20,309 bases of DNA from NCBI GenBank assembly GCA_019648995.1, contig BLXT01005442.1:364444-384752 (forward strand). Reading direction: 5' to 3'. The translations under genes were made by a program, and so were the position numbers. Below the pieces are notes generated by a model. The model worked only from the letters and a program-made list of their open reading frames with translations, did no database searches and had not been told where the DNA came from. The stretch is from Plakobranchus ocellatus (taxonomy: Eukaryota > Mollusca > Gastropoda > Plakobranchidae). This document shows positions 9,301-18,612 of this stretch, one piece after another (within the stretch, counting starts at the first letter, position 1; every line of letters begins with the position of its first letter).

Positions 9301-9978
9301 GGCTAAGGTCACGCAGGCTGACGTCCACTACGGAGGATAGACGATGATGACCAGGGAGGATAACCCATGGCTGAAGGCTGGCGCCTAGTAACGATAACAA
9401 TTAATTATAATCCCGCTAACAACAAAGTTTACAGGTTTTCGTTGAGGAAATATATATCAATATATGCGGAGTATTCTTTTATCTACAATATTTACAATAG
9501 ATACTACTATTGCATTGGCTTTTTTGTCATCTTCTTATCCATATCGGTTACTTTAGGTTGATACTACTGGTAGGAGGAGATCGAAAAGGTAAAGCCTACA
9601 TATTTTTCTTCAATCTCTTCTCGTATCACAACAGTTTTGATCGCAAACAGACTGTATTCTTGGGATTAGTTAAAAACTCTTACTGAAGATTTTCTCACAG
9701 AGATCAAAATCACCATTAAAAATAACTGTAGCATAAAAACATTTCAGCACTTCTCTTTCCTCAGCCGAAACTAAATAATTACTTTACCGCAATAGTAAGA
9801 TCTTTAATAAGAAATATAGAACAGAAAAGCAAAAAAAAAGTAAAAAAAAAAAAAAAAGAGTTCACTGAAGACAATGGAATTCTAGTTACCAATTCGTCTT
9901 ACCTTTGAAATAGAGAATGACGATGATGATGGACATGCAAAGAGCGAGAAGTCCTTTTATTACGCGAGCACCGTTCAT
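5465..9978 (-). CDS. carbohydrate sulfotransferase, HNK-1/CHST8-14-like family 2, five exons
   Basis: Join of 9978-9903, 9384-9174, 8484-8299, 7570-7410 and 6339-5465 gives 1,509 nt, 502 residues plus stop. Phases 1, 2, 2, 1 all agree and every intron is GT-AG. It should transfer sulfate from PAPS to a sugar on a glycan in the Golgi lumen; the acceptor cannot be told. Residues 9-24 are a signal anchor behind Arg5 and Lys8 (type II). The 5'-phosphosulfate loop is about 134-146 (CPVEKTASTFFRR), a variant of the vertebrate PK-x-x-x-T-x-W-K/R form. The 3'-phosphate motif is 231-245 (RDPFSRLFSAYVDKL, with Arg231 and Ser239). The DPHVRPIFDLCRPC block (299-312) and YAADFRAFGF near 462-471 are typical of the family. 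N-glycosylation sequons lie at 110, 337 and 489. Odd: exon 4 adds a long charged, basic segment, so the two PAPS motifs are about 93 residues apart, against roughly 60 in vertebrate relatives. Confidence 0.9.
6340..7409 (-). other. intron 4 of the sulfotransferase gene, with a foldback element and an open frame
   Basis: 1,070-base GT-AG intron. It holds an inverted repeat with arms at 7003-7025 and 7100-7122. Next to it is a minus-strand open frame (about 7148-7360) coding for peptide such as VLPTPWLNKDLKDPAYSVVE. I do not recognise that frame. It could be an old transposon fragment or chance. Confidence 0.6.
7003..7122. repeat. imperfect inverted repeat (foldback, MITE-like)
   Basis: The left arm AATCAGCCTTTCTCAGAGCA plus TCA (7003-7025) and the reverse complement of the right arm (7100-7122) agree at 20 of 23 positions, with 74 bases between. 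This size and form fit a small foldback transposon or MITE. The inner part holds CCAATCAG at 7055-7062 and TCACGTGA at 7095-7102. No clear target-site duplication was seen. Confidence 0.55.
7410..7570 (-). CDS. sulfotransferase exon 4: linker with basic coiled segment
   Basis: Acceptor TGTTTCAG ends at 7571; the donor CCCA|GTAAGG is at 7409-7408. The exon encodes SPFEVPVKMIYACHSLF and then a charged helix ending QVERMKKRRKNKN (residues 158-212). The frame stays open past the donor for about 13 codons to a TAA, but only this donor enters exon 5 in frame, creating Lys212. The basic stretch is unusual for a luminal Golgi enzyme linker. Confidence 0.8.
7571..8298 (-). other. intron 3 of the sulfotransferase gene
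   Basis: 728-base GT-AG intron, AT-rich away from the exons. Nothing further is recognised. Confidence 0.7.
8299..8484 (-). CDS. sulfotransferase exon 3: 5'-phosphosulfate binding loop
   Basis: Encodes residues 96-158, including CPVEKTASTFFRRF. The acceptor is ATCTAG at 8486-8485 and the donor ATGAG|GTGAGG at 8298. A second acceptor in the same phase (TTAAG before GATGGG) would remove DQVHRACLR. I prefer the longer form because the Arg-rich helix before this block is usual in the family. Confidence 0.85.
8485..9173 (-). other. intron 2 of the sulfotransferase gene
   Basis: 689-base GT-AG intron, AT-rich, with a C/T-rich patch at 9040-9095 on the + strand. Nothing further is recognised. Confidence 0.7.
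9174..9384 (-). CDS. sulfotransferase exon 2: luminal stem region
   Basis: The acceptor TTACTAG ends at 9385 and the donor is AGGAG|GTAAGA at 9173. The exon encodes residues 26-96, a polar stem ending in a helix with KMLKEAETQMKAR. The pyrimidine tract is weak, but the phase fits both neighbours exactly. Confidence 0.78.
9385..9902 (-). other. intron 1 of the sulfotransferase gene
   Basis: 518-base GT-AG intron separating the anchor exon from the stem exon. AT-rich, with an A-rich run near 9831-9858. No other element is seen. Confidence 0.7.
9903..9978 (-). CDS. sulfotransferase exon 1: start codon and membrane anchor
   Basis: ATG at 9978-9976 begins MNGARVIKGLLALCMSIIIV, followed by ILYFK and one base of a split Gly codon. 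The donor is CAAAG|GTAAGAC. The short N-terminus with Arg5 and Lys8 before an uncharged 16-residue hydrophobic stretch is typical of a Golgi type II anchor. Upstream DNA is AT-rich. TATA-like words on this strand occur around 10075-10095 but are too common here to call a promoter. Confidence 0.8.
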
Positions 9979-10638
9979 CGCTTTTGTTGGTATTTTTAAT
10001 TTAAAATATACGATTGAAACAATAAATTATTAGTAAATAGAAAATTATGAAAAGCGGACAATAATAGCTCCGTTATAAAGAAGCGTCTATATAAACTAGA
10101 TCTAACACTTGGCGTACATGAAAATCATAAAATTTTATTTTCAAAGTTTTGTCTTGGTTGGACCTTTCTTGTGCAAATCATTTTTGTAACGTAATTTGGT
10201 TGGCTAAATTTCATTTAATGAAAATTATTCAATAAAAACCTTCCTTTAAGCTGTAATCAATTGCAACTAAATGCAAACTTTTTCAAAGATAATAATGTGG
10301 TTGTAATGCTTCACATTTGAACAGGTTTGTTCACCCTAACATTTGAATCAAATCTACTTTTATTTTGCTTGGCTGTTTTCAGTGAGTCCCTAAAAGCGAG
10401 GGACTAGCAGTTTAATTTGTAAATAACACCACCACCATTTTTTCACTGCTGTAGTGTTAGGCTTGGAGCAGTTCTTGATTTTTAAGAGGACGTTAAGCCG
10501 ACAAATTTATGAGCCTAGTTTTTAAGTGCGGATCCATAGACATGGCTCGCAGCTGGTGTTTCTATATAATGCTAAACTTTGAATAGCAACCTTACAACTG
10601 GGTCACAAAGAGGGAGATGGAAGTTTATAAACCAGAAT

Positions 10639-10640
<2 letters not shown>
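9979..10640. other. upstream flank of the sulfotransferase gene, possible SINE remnant at 10381-10510
   Basis: AT-rich DNA that must contain the promoter and 5' untranslated region of the minus-strand gene. At 10385-10405 there is a perfect 7-bp hairpin (AGTCCCT/AGGGACT, 7-base loop). About 80 bases later GAGGACGTTAAGCC occurs, a word resembling tail motifs of invertebrate SINEs. The SINE reading is weak. Confidence 0.3.
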
Positions 10641-10693
<53 letters not shown>

Positions 10694-10913
10694 CAGGTAA
10701 AGTATTGAGAGAGAGAGAAATTGGGGGAGAAAATGAGATAGAGACAAAAGGCCTTCCGATAGAGAGGCAGCGAGACATACAAACAGAGAGAGAGAGAATG
10801 AGAGAGAGACAAACAGAAATCAAGAGAGAGAGACAAAGAGAGATTTTATCGAGAAAAACAGAAAGAAATTCAGAGAGAGACAGAGAGAGCGCGAGAGAGA
10901 GAGAAGAGAGCGG
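10641..10913 (+). repeat. GA microsatellite and purine-rich tract
   Basis: Begins with an uninterrupted (AG)25 run at 10642-10691 and continues as a degenerate GA/GACA/GAAA tract to about 10913. Long open frames on both strands here are low-complexity artefacts of the repeat. Confidence 0.9.
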
Positions 10914-11274
10914 ATTGGTGGGCGTTGTATAGAGTGAGGAAAGATAAGGTTTTAGAAAAATCGATTTTGCAAGATAACTACAGAAAGTTTTTTTGTTCTT
11001 AAATAGGATATCATTTATTATCGATGAGGCAGAGTGATAATAGTTGTGAAAACTCAACTATTGCAGATGCCTCCTTGTAATGAGTATCATATTTTCAAGC
11101 AGTTTAGATAACAAATACGAACAATTGAATCTAAAACAAAGCTTCAAAGAATTCCTCGTTCATTCCAAGACCTAAAACCTGTGTATAAACCTATTGTGTC
11201 CATTCTTGCCTTTCTCTTTATTCCTTGCCCTGCGATTGAGAAATAAATTGAAACGTGTATGTGAGCCCAACTTT

Positions 11275-11475
11275 GAGTTCCCCTTCTTTTCTCCCTCTCT
11301 TTTTCTCTTTCCTGACCTATCCCCCCGTCCTCTGTCCCCTCTAACACCCTATCCCCCCTGTCCGTCTCCCTACTGCCTCTCCCTGTCCCTCTTCCCCTCC
11401 TTATCCTTTAACCTCTCCCTCTCACTATTCTCTTACCTATCCCCTTTCCCTTTCCCCTGCCTCTCTACCTCAAGT
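11275..11475 (+). repeat. CT-rich low-complexity tract
   Basis: About 200 bases almost purely C and T on the + strand (CTCTCCCT and similar), the reverse polarity of the GA tract 400 bases upstream. The reading frame across it is compositional and not called as a gene. Confidence 0.8.
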
Positions 11476-11796
11476 CTAGGGCCCTTTATTATTTTGTTTT
11501 CAGTGCGACAAATAACCGTGAATGTAATTAGAGTGGAGGTATATCTATGTTGATGTAATTTACTTGCACGACACACAATATCGACCACTTTGTCTCATAG
11601 CACGATCAATACAGAACAATTCAATAGTTTGAAAATAGCGGATGTGCTGTTCACATGCAATATAGCACAAGGGTCTTTCAAGGTCTTATTAGTTTTGGTT
11701 TTGTTTTACAAATACATTACATAATATTGTCTTTCCAACGCTTTGTTTTTGTACTTGATATTTCCATCTCTATGACGGCTTAGTCTCCACTACCAT

Positions 11797-11851
11797 CATC
11801 ACCATCATCAACATTATTATCATTATTATTATCGACAACATCACCATTATG

Positions 11852-11913
<62 letters not shown>

Positions 11914-11943
11914 TATCATCATTATCATCATCATCATCATCAT
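11797..11943 (+). repeat. ATC/ATT trinucleotide microsatellite
   Basis: An imperfect ATC/ATT start (11797-11850) leads to a nearly pure ATC run from 11851 to 11943 with two ATT interruptions. Frames of poly-Ile, poly-Met and poly-Asp come from it and are not genes. Confidence 0.93.
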
Positions 11944-13200
11944 TGTCGGCATGGTATTCAAATTCATGATTATTTCGCAACATGATCGTGTCTGTCTTAT
12001 TTGCTCAATTTCGAAACTTTATAAAAGACGTGCAGGTTATTTTTGTCGTTCAATTATTGGATAATCGAACAAGTAATTCAGTCATGCAATCGTTTCAGAC
12101 TCAAAAGGTTTCGATAAAATCTAATATCTAGCATGGATTTGGCGCTCTATTCTGAGGCAAATAAGCTTCCGAAGGGATACAACCTCGTTTGTGCTAAAAT
12201 ATCTGGCAGTTACGTCCCTTATAACACAAACGCCAGGCGAGGCTAAAGCCCTTTTAGTAATTACTTTGTAATAAGTGAACATGTTATAAATTGTTTTAAT
12301 GAACGCTCATGAAGGAATGCATAATAACTTCAATGACGGCAACATTATCATATTTTTTGCGGCTTATACAGAAGTGCAATTTATTTGTCAGACCAAAACA
12401 AGATCAATTTCTTTATAATATAAACCTTTAAAAAAATCAATTACTGTTAAGCAGAATAATACTGTAGACAAACCATCCCACTCTGTTCCTTTAATGGCGA
12501 AGGGGCAGATTGGTCCACATAAAATTATTTAGTTTGCATTTTAATTTTCGACATCAAACTAAATAAAACATACAACCCATATTTTTAAATTCAGTATTTA
12601 CATCTTCATCTTAAATGTGTGTTGGTATGCTCGTGTTATGCAACTAGCTACAGCCATTGGAAATTGTGACTTCTCATCGTAAAATGTGTTATGAATAAAA
12701 TTGTTTTGTTTAAAACATAAGGAATGCAAAAACGCAAAGAGCAATGCACTATGTAAACAAATGTTGTAATGAGATATTTTTTACTGTCAATTGGATAATA
12801 CAGTCCTGAGACCACACTGGTGTTTGAATAGAAGACACATCTTTTCACTAGATCAAAAAAATCTTTGATAGCATTTGAACCACCAACAATGGGCAGCTCA
12901 AAGTTTAGAAATAGATACATTGGTGATACAGTTTGGATATACCGAGCCAGGAAACTGCTTAAACTTATTTTGATAACGTTTACGAAATCTGTCAGCATTT
13001 ATAAGGAAAAACAAAAACAAAAACAGCAGCAGATATAACAATTAGAAAAACAAAACAACGAAAACAGCAACACTAACAACAACAAACGGGTTGACAAAAA
13101 CCACAATGAGGATAACAAATCAATCTTAGTTCATAACACAACATATAATATTTTAATAATAAAATCCGGTAATACAACCATCTTCTCGTCAGCTCATATT
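11944..13200. other. AT-rich intergenic DNA, small inverted repeat at 12183-12237
   Basis: No supported gene. CGTTTGTG at 12186-12193 pairs with CACAAACG at 12225-12232 in a locally GC-richer patch (12130-12255), possibly an old repeat. A 116-codon frame at 12648-12998 on the minus strand is rich in Phe, Ile, Leu and Tyr, as expected from AT-rich DNA. The end, 13000-13090, is rich in CAA and AAAAC. Confidence 0.45.
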
Positions 13201-14285
13201 AATCAAGGTAAAAGAAACAGAGAGAGAGAGAGTTAAAAAAAAAAACATAAGTTAACCCTTTCACCCCTGACATCGAGTTTTTGCAAGAGTTGACGGAAGC
13301 ACACACTTCTGCAGGGTGTTGCTAAACATGGCGGGTGGTGGGCAGGCGAACTGAGAGCTTCCGTACCACATCGTGGGGCAATAGAACGTTCCGCATTGAC
13401 GCAAGGAGGGCGATCTGGGTGTGTGTATGTGATTTTTTTTTTAAAGAAAAAAGGAGCAAGGGGTGAAAAAGAGGGGAACAATACATTTTTTTAAAATTAT
13501 GTAAACAGTTTTCTCTATAGAAAAATTTAAGATCATAAATTTAATGTCATGAGATAGGAAAAGTAGAGAAATGCCGTAAATTCTCTTCTAAATGCTCGTA
13601 TCCTCGGCAAATGTATTTGTTATAGCCGTTTTATTTACGGCTGAAGCCTCAAGACAAAACGTTTGTACGTACTTTGGTGATGTTCGATTTTGTTAAAATA
13701 AGCTTAAAGTTGGTGATCATATTCTTCTACCATGTTTTGAGGTGAAATGGTAAAGGTTGTTTCTGAAAGTCCTAAAATTAACCCTACTAACAAACTTTCA
13801 CATTGTGGACACATTTCATTTCACGTAAAAGCTCATTGTTTGTTTGCTGCTATCACTCTACTTTAGTCCTTAGTCTCACATAGCCCGCAACAGACCGAAC
13901 GGTTTTGCTCTCTAAAGGACGCAAACGTGCGGTCAGACATATGTACATAATGTATATCTATCTATTTAATGATTATATGTACCTCCATGTACATCTTTAG
14001 TAAACCTTATGTAAATAATATTCTTTCACTTCTTTACTTTTTTTTATTTATATGTGAGTATCAGAGAATCTCCCTCTAGTGGAATTATTTAGGTTTCAGT
14101 TATCATTTTATTCTGCAGGCTTAGACTCAATTTTGCTAACCTGCCATGCTAAACCACTGATCGCTCAACACATACGGCAGGTGCTTTTTCGAGAGTAAAT
14201 AATCTGCCTCATTCCTACATCATCACTTATGACTAGCTCTAACTTATATTGTCCTTAACCCTTACACCTTCTCTCTCTCTCTACC
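13201..14285. other. intergenic DNA with a GC-richer patch at 13255-13430
   Basis: A short GA run at 13220-13232 is followed by a GC-richer patch, which I could not assign. No splice-consistent coding frame was found there. The rest is AT-rich, ending in a CT run at 14268-14282. Confidence 0.4.
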
Positions 14286-14289
14286 AGTT

Positions 14290-14440
14290 TATTTAATACT
14301 GACCTATAACCTTTGATCCCCCAGTGACATCTTGGCTGCATCCACCACATACCTCTGTTGACCGCTGTAGCCATGTAGTTGTTGGCTCCATACATGTAGT
14401 AACTGGAGAAAGATCCGGCGAAATTTGTATTGTTTTTGTT
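14290..14440 (-). other. short coherent reading frame or dispersed-repeat fragment
   Basis: On the minus strand one frame stays open for roughly 55 codons and reads SFSSYYMYGANNYMATAVNR followed by GMWWMQPRCHWGIKGYR. An internal CAG (before TTACTACATG) and GAG|GTATGT could bound a small exon. The composition is unlike the AT-rich surroundings. I recognise no family, and the same sequence could be part of a dispersed repeat. Confidence 0.25.
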
Positions 14441-14504
14441 AATTCATATTATTTTGGGGATAAGGGGGTGGTGGCGTAGTATCCCTTCCATTCAGAAGAT
14501 TAGG

Positions 14505-14610
14505 TAAGGAAAAAGAGAGATACACACACAGAAAAAGAGAGAGAGAAAGATAGGGTGTATGAGAGAAAGCGAAAAGAGATAAAGAGAGAGTGGGAGCGAG
14601 AGAACATCTC
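14505..14610 (+). repeat. GA-rich tract
   Basis: Degenerate GAGA/GAAA DNA with a short (CA) stretch at 14522-14529, purine-rich on the + strand like the other tracts in the window. Confidence 0.75.
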
Positions 14611-16545
14611 TTTCATTTTAGGGCGAGTACGCTAGCCTTAGGGTCACCAGCACTGATATGTAGGAGATAAGAAAACACAGAACATGGCAGAAGGATCAGC
14701 CTTTCAAAAGCAAACTAGTGTGAGAGAATTTTTTTTTAAGCAGGCAGCGAAAATACTAAGTAGGTAATTTTACAAGGGTAGGGTTACTAAAGTAATCAGT
14801 ATTGTGTTCCCACAGTTGAAACCTGCAACAGACCGTAATAGTTTTCTTTTAAGCTTTTTCTGTGACTCCACGGCTGCCCCTCCACAACAGACCATTTCTG
14901 CCCACACTTCCGTCAAACATTTTGCAGGCAAAATTATGCGATCTGTTTCGGGCCATGTGGGGCCGAGGGCTAAAGTAGTGTTTTATTTAAAGGAATTTCA
15001 ATTTCATGCTATAAGCTGTGACACATAAGAACGAAAACACATTCGAGCTAATAAAAAAAAACTAATGAGGTAGATTAATATATAAATTGATATTTTTCAC
15101 TTGTAGGTCTCTAATCGTATACATGTGATGATGATAACTAAAAGTAAAAAAAAGTTCAACAGACTACGGCTGCAATTATGGTATGGGAGAAAAATAAATG
15201 ATTCTTTACTTTCAAATGCTTTCAGGTATTATTCTTTTACTTCTTTTACCCCAGAAGCTAAAACAAATTACGTAAGTGGTAAGAGAATCAAATGCAGTAG
15301 CTCTGGCTGTATCAAATCAGTAGACAGAATTATATTAACGGAAAACAAGAGAGTATTAAACATGTGATTAGAACATGTTACAGATTTTCTAAAAAAAAAT
15401 GATAGGTGTAAAAAAAAATTGAAATAAAGAAATGCCTGCAGGGCCCAACTACCTTAAAGATAAGATAGTGGCAGTAATAAAGAAATGAAAAGTGGAAAAT
15501 CTTCAGATCTAGATACCATGCCAGTAGAAATTTAGATAATTTACGAATGATTCTGACAATAAAACTCTTAAATGCAATTGCCTTGTTGCACAATACTATT
15601 TTTAAGTTTTTTTCCGAACTTGAATATTGACGCTAGCCACTACTAACTGTTGCCCGGTCAAGGCTACTGAGGGGTTTCTATTAGATCGATATAAAAAAAT
15701 TCAGACTAAATAGAAAATTAACAGCTATACAAATTAGATATATTATTGCACAGATTGACTCGTCCTTTATGATTGCTTATTGACTCTAAAGTTTTTCCAT
15801 AATGTATGATCAGATTTTAAAGTTTTGAGGTTAGATCTACGGTTGCTTGCTAGGCCGACTAGTTCCATTTTCGATAGTACAGTTGAAACGGATCAAATTA
15901 AGCAATAAAAAACTCACCCTACGCTCTACTTTATGTTTCTAAATCTATCCAAGGGTATCTCAGGTTGAAATGCAATAAACTCCGATTTTTTTACAAAGCT
16001 GTTTTCGAAAAGATGGGCTAAATCGTTGACACGCTGGTCTAGTGTTTAGACAGAAAAATGCAGTAACGTCTTAGTGGTCTAGAGCCCGAAAACCAGGTGA
16101 TGGCCGGTAGTGACGTTTCGCGGCAACAAGGCAATATGCGACAGTGGTGCATTTCCAGAAAATCTGTGCAAATCTGTTTTTCTACTACCACTTAAGCAAA
16201 CAACAGAATCTAAACGTAAAAAAATCAGTTTCATGAGCGATTTTGAAAATATTCTGTTGCGCATGAATTGTACAAGAGTCTAACACCAGAAATATCCCCA
16301 AAACAGTTTGCCTTCATGCCTGATAAAGGAATTAGATATGCGATATTCACTTTGTCAATGCTTATAAAAAGGTGAATAGAAAGGCTAAAATGTCTCCATC
16401 TCTGTTTTCTTAAATATTGTAACATTTTGGCAAAGTAAAATATGAAGAGTTTTTTCGTTTTCTTAGAAAAATTGGTCATTGATGAAATAGATCTGAGAGT
16501 AATAATAAATCTATACGCTATACTGGTATCAAACTACATTTGTTA
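14611..16545. other. AT-rich intergenic DNA without a supported gene
   Basis: Frames of 60-82 codons on both strands (for example 14804-15028, 15125-15367 and 16079-16264) lack recognisable motifs, splice partners or coding-like composition. I see nothing else definite. Confidence 0.45.

Positions 16546-16547
<2 letters not shown>

Positions 16548-16614
<67 letters not shown>
16548..16614 (+). repeat. compound (TA)n(CA)n microsatellite
   Basis: About 47 bases of alternating A/T pass directly into a (CA)10 run. This compound form is common in animal genomes. Confidence 0.95.
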
Positions 16615-17273
16615 TCGATTTACACAAGAGTAAAGCAATAGAAAGATGTTATAGTAGATATAAGGATAAGAGATTTATCCCCATTCCTCACGCGTTTTTG
16701 GTTACGGTTGATAGGAATGCTTTATTTAATTTACGGTTTTTTACGGTTTTGTTTTAGTAAACGTTCATTAACATATTCATCTCACGCTTAGGGTTTATCA
16801 AACTTATACCAAAATGTAATTTTAGTTCCTAAGCTTAAATAGATATCAAATGATGATCATGTCTAGAACCACGTCATTATAGTTTTTAAAACTAATCAAT
16901 CAAATGCAAAAAATGTATATGATCAATCGTAAAATCAAAACCTCATTTTTGTTTTCTTAATATCTCAGACGAACTCAACAGAGACATGCCATTATGTTAG
17001 AACAGCGACGATAATCATTGTTTACTGTGAAAATCTACAGGCGAATAGGCGAGACGTCTCAAGATTTACACTGTGTTGTTCCTCTCTGCTTTAATCAGTT
17101 GAAGTTCGAGATTACATTCTTTTTAAATAACTAACAACCTCTCAAATCGCGACACATCTTCTAGATCAATAAAAATATGTTTGTTTCCTTGCGTAAAGTT
17201 ATTGTGGATTTCCCTCAAATTTATCACGTTAAGCTGAATCCTACTTAATATCACTTCATTTTTTTTTCTTTAG
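16615..17273. other. AT-rich DNA before the candidate exon at 17274
   Basis: No gene supported. It ends in a strong T/C tract (about 17258-17271) that looks like a splice acceptor region. Confidence 0.4.
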
Positions 17274-17335
17274 GTGCCTTGTCTAGAAGGGCCATTGGCG
17301 ATCTTGTTCCTCCTCTCAAACCAGTTCTCAATTGA
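17274..17335 (+). CDS. candidate terminal exon, unidentified
   Basis: A strong acceptor (T-rich tract ending CTTTAG) is followed by an open frame of 19 codons, entered with two bases of a split codon. It reads ALSRRAIGDLVPPLKPVLN and stops at TGA 17333-17335. The acceptor quality and non-AT-rich peptide suggest a last exon. No upstream partner exon or nearby AATAAA is visible, so chance is quite possible. Confidence 0.25.
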
Positions 17336-17785
17336 ACTTATGAAGATGTTTTTGCTTTCATTACCTATTGCTCCTGGCCTAAGACTTTCAATATAAATCC
17401 ATCTATCTTTCTACTGCGTTTGCCTTCAATGGTTCCACTGATTAAGTGTTCTTAACCCTTGTATCGCAAAATATGTCCTGAAAGTTTAGCTGCCTGCTTC
17501 TCATGTACGAAATTTATGGTCTTAAATAGCAATTCAATCTGGAGCGATTATAATATTGTTATGCTAAAAATGGGTTTCACGTAAAACGAACTTCAGCTGA
17601 CTGAATAAATGTGATAGTTTTTTTGTTTTTTTTTCAAGTATTTTTTATTTAGCTTAACATGTCAGATGAATATTTATGTTATTTTTTTAAAATCTCACTG
17701 TTTTAGAATCCAGTGCATATAATGCTATAACTCTTAAAACTTGCAATTTATAACACTGGGCGAAATAATGTCAAAAACGTACGGG

Positions 17786-17923
17786 TTATAATTGCTGAAC
17801 TGTCCGTTTGTCAATGAGACTAGAATCACCAGAGAGGTCAACCAAAGGGTCACACTTTCGGTTGAAGAAGCCACCATGTTGACAAGGCCGACAGGTCTTC
17901 AATAGATCCTTAGAGCTGACTCT
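17786..17923 (-). CDS. candidate cysteine-containing terminal exon or gene relic, unidentified
   Basis: Minus-strand frame of 45 codons and TAA, after a pyrimidine-containing tract ending CCAAAG. It reads RVSSKDLLKTCRPCQHGGFF, then NRKCDPLVDLSGDSSLIDKR. The Cys-x2-Cys-x9-Cys pattern, Gly-Gly and balanced charge are unlike the AT-rich peptides nearby, and local GC is raised. It shares the Cys-Arg-Pro-Cys word with the sulfotransferase of this window, so a broken paralogue is one option. No partner exon was found upstream to 20309. Function unknown. Confidence 0.35.
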   Translation of the reverse strand, partial: RVSSKDLLKTCRPCQHGGFFNRKCDPLVDLSGDSSLIDKRTVQQL

Positions 17924-18229
17924 CTTTGGATGGAGATAAACAGAAAACAGAATTTACTTGTTTGTAAAGTTCATTACAAATATACTCGGAGCATTACTAA
18001 TAAAATTTGATGTTCGTAACAGTAAAAAACGCTTTTGGCATTTTATGCTGCTACGGACAGGTAGGGAAATCTGTGTAAGAGCAAAAAAGATTTGCACTTA
18101 GAATACGATGAAATCTTTCTAAAGAAAAGATTAGTGACGGCGGGCAGGTGTAAAAGAGTACATAAACAATGTTGGTAGTAGCTTTGATTAGTATAGCGTA
18201 CATCTCTGAAAAGAGAAGAAAATTTATGA

Positions 18230-18470
18230 GACGGAAGTAGGTAAGATAGATAGAAAGAGGGACAGAGTGTAAATAGAGAGGTAAAGAGAAAGGATAGAAA
18301 AAATCGGAGGAGAAAATGAGAGAAAAAGAGTGAGAAGGAGAAGGCGAGACGAAGACAGGAAGAAAGAAGGAAGAGAGAGAGGGCACAAAAACAAAAGAAA
18401 AAAACATCTGGAGGTACTAAATAAGAGCTTAAAAACATAAAGAGAGAGACAGAACAAAAAGATTTTTGTA
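18230..18470 (+). repeat. GA-rich low-complexity tract
   Basis: Purine-rich on the + strand (GAGA, GGAAGA, AAAGA). The three overlapping minus-strand frames rich in Ser, Phe and Leu are translations of its CT-rich complement. Confidence 0.8.
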
Positions 18471-18524
18471 TATAGCCAGTCCACAAAAAGGTGATCTCAG
18501 CCTTTCAGGTTCTCTGTCAGGCCA

Positions 18525-18612
18525 GGGCGCCGGTGGCGAGGCTCGAACTCGCGACAGAAGAGCCCCTGCAGATCTCAGGGCGGATTCGCTATCCACTGTG
18601 CCACCGATGCCC
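18525..18612 (-). mobile_element. tRNA-like SINE head with long terminal stem
   Basis: Read on the minus strand, an A-box-like TGGCACAGTGG is followed at the right distance by a B-box-like GAGTTCGAGCC. Two perfect hairpins of tRNA geometry are present: a 5-bp stem with 7-base loop at 18564-18580 (anticodon position, loop AGATCTG, lacking the usual T33) and another at 18536-18552 (T arm, loop TTCGAGC). The ends, 18525-18537 and 18600-18612, pair at 11 of 13 positions, a longer stem than a tRNA acceptor. The D arm does not form normally, so it is not a working tRNA but probably the Pol III promoter head of a SINE. Confidence 0.55.

Noticed and set aside
10572..11057. 161-codon minus-strand frame and 117-codon plus-strand frame
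   Set aside because: Ser/Leu and Arg/Glu repeats derive from the GA tract; overlapping frames on both strands are typical of dinucleotide repeats.
11770..11983. Frames of poly-Asp, poly-Met and poly-Ile on both strands
   Set aside because: Translations of the ATC microsatellite in different frames.
12648..12998. 116-codon hydrophobic minus-strand frame
   Set aside because: Composition (Phe, Ile, Leu, Tyr, Val) is that expected of AT-rich DNA; no splice partners or conserved motif seen.
18043..18486. Three overlapping minus-strand frames rich in Ser, Phe and Leu
   Set aside because: They follow the CT-rich complement of a purine tract and share no motif with any family I know.
18525..18612. 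Functional tRNA gene
   Set aside because: The D arm cannot form normally, the anticodon loop lacks T33 and the outer stem is too long; a SINE head fits better.
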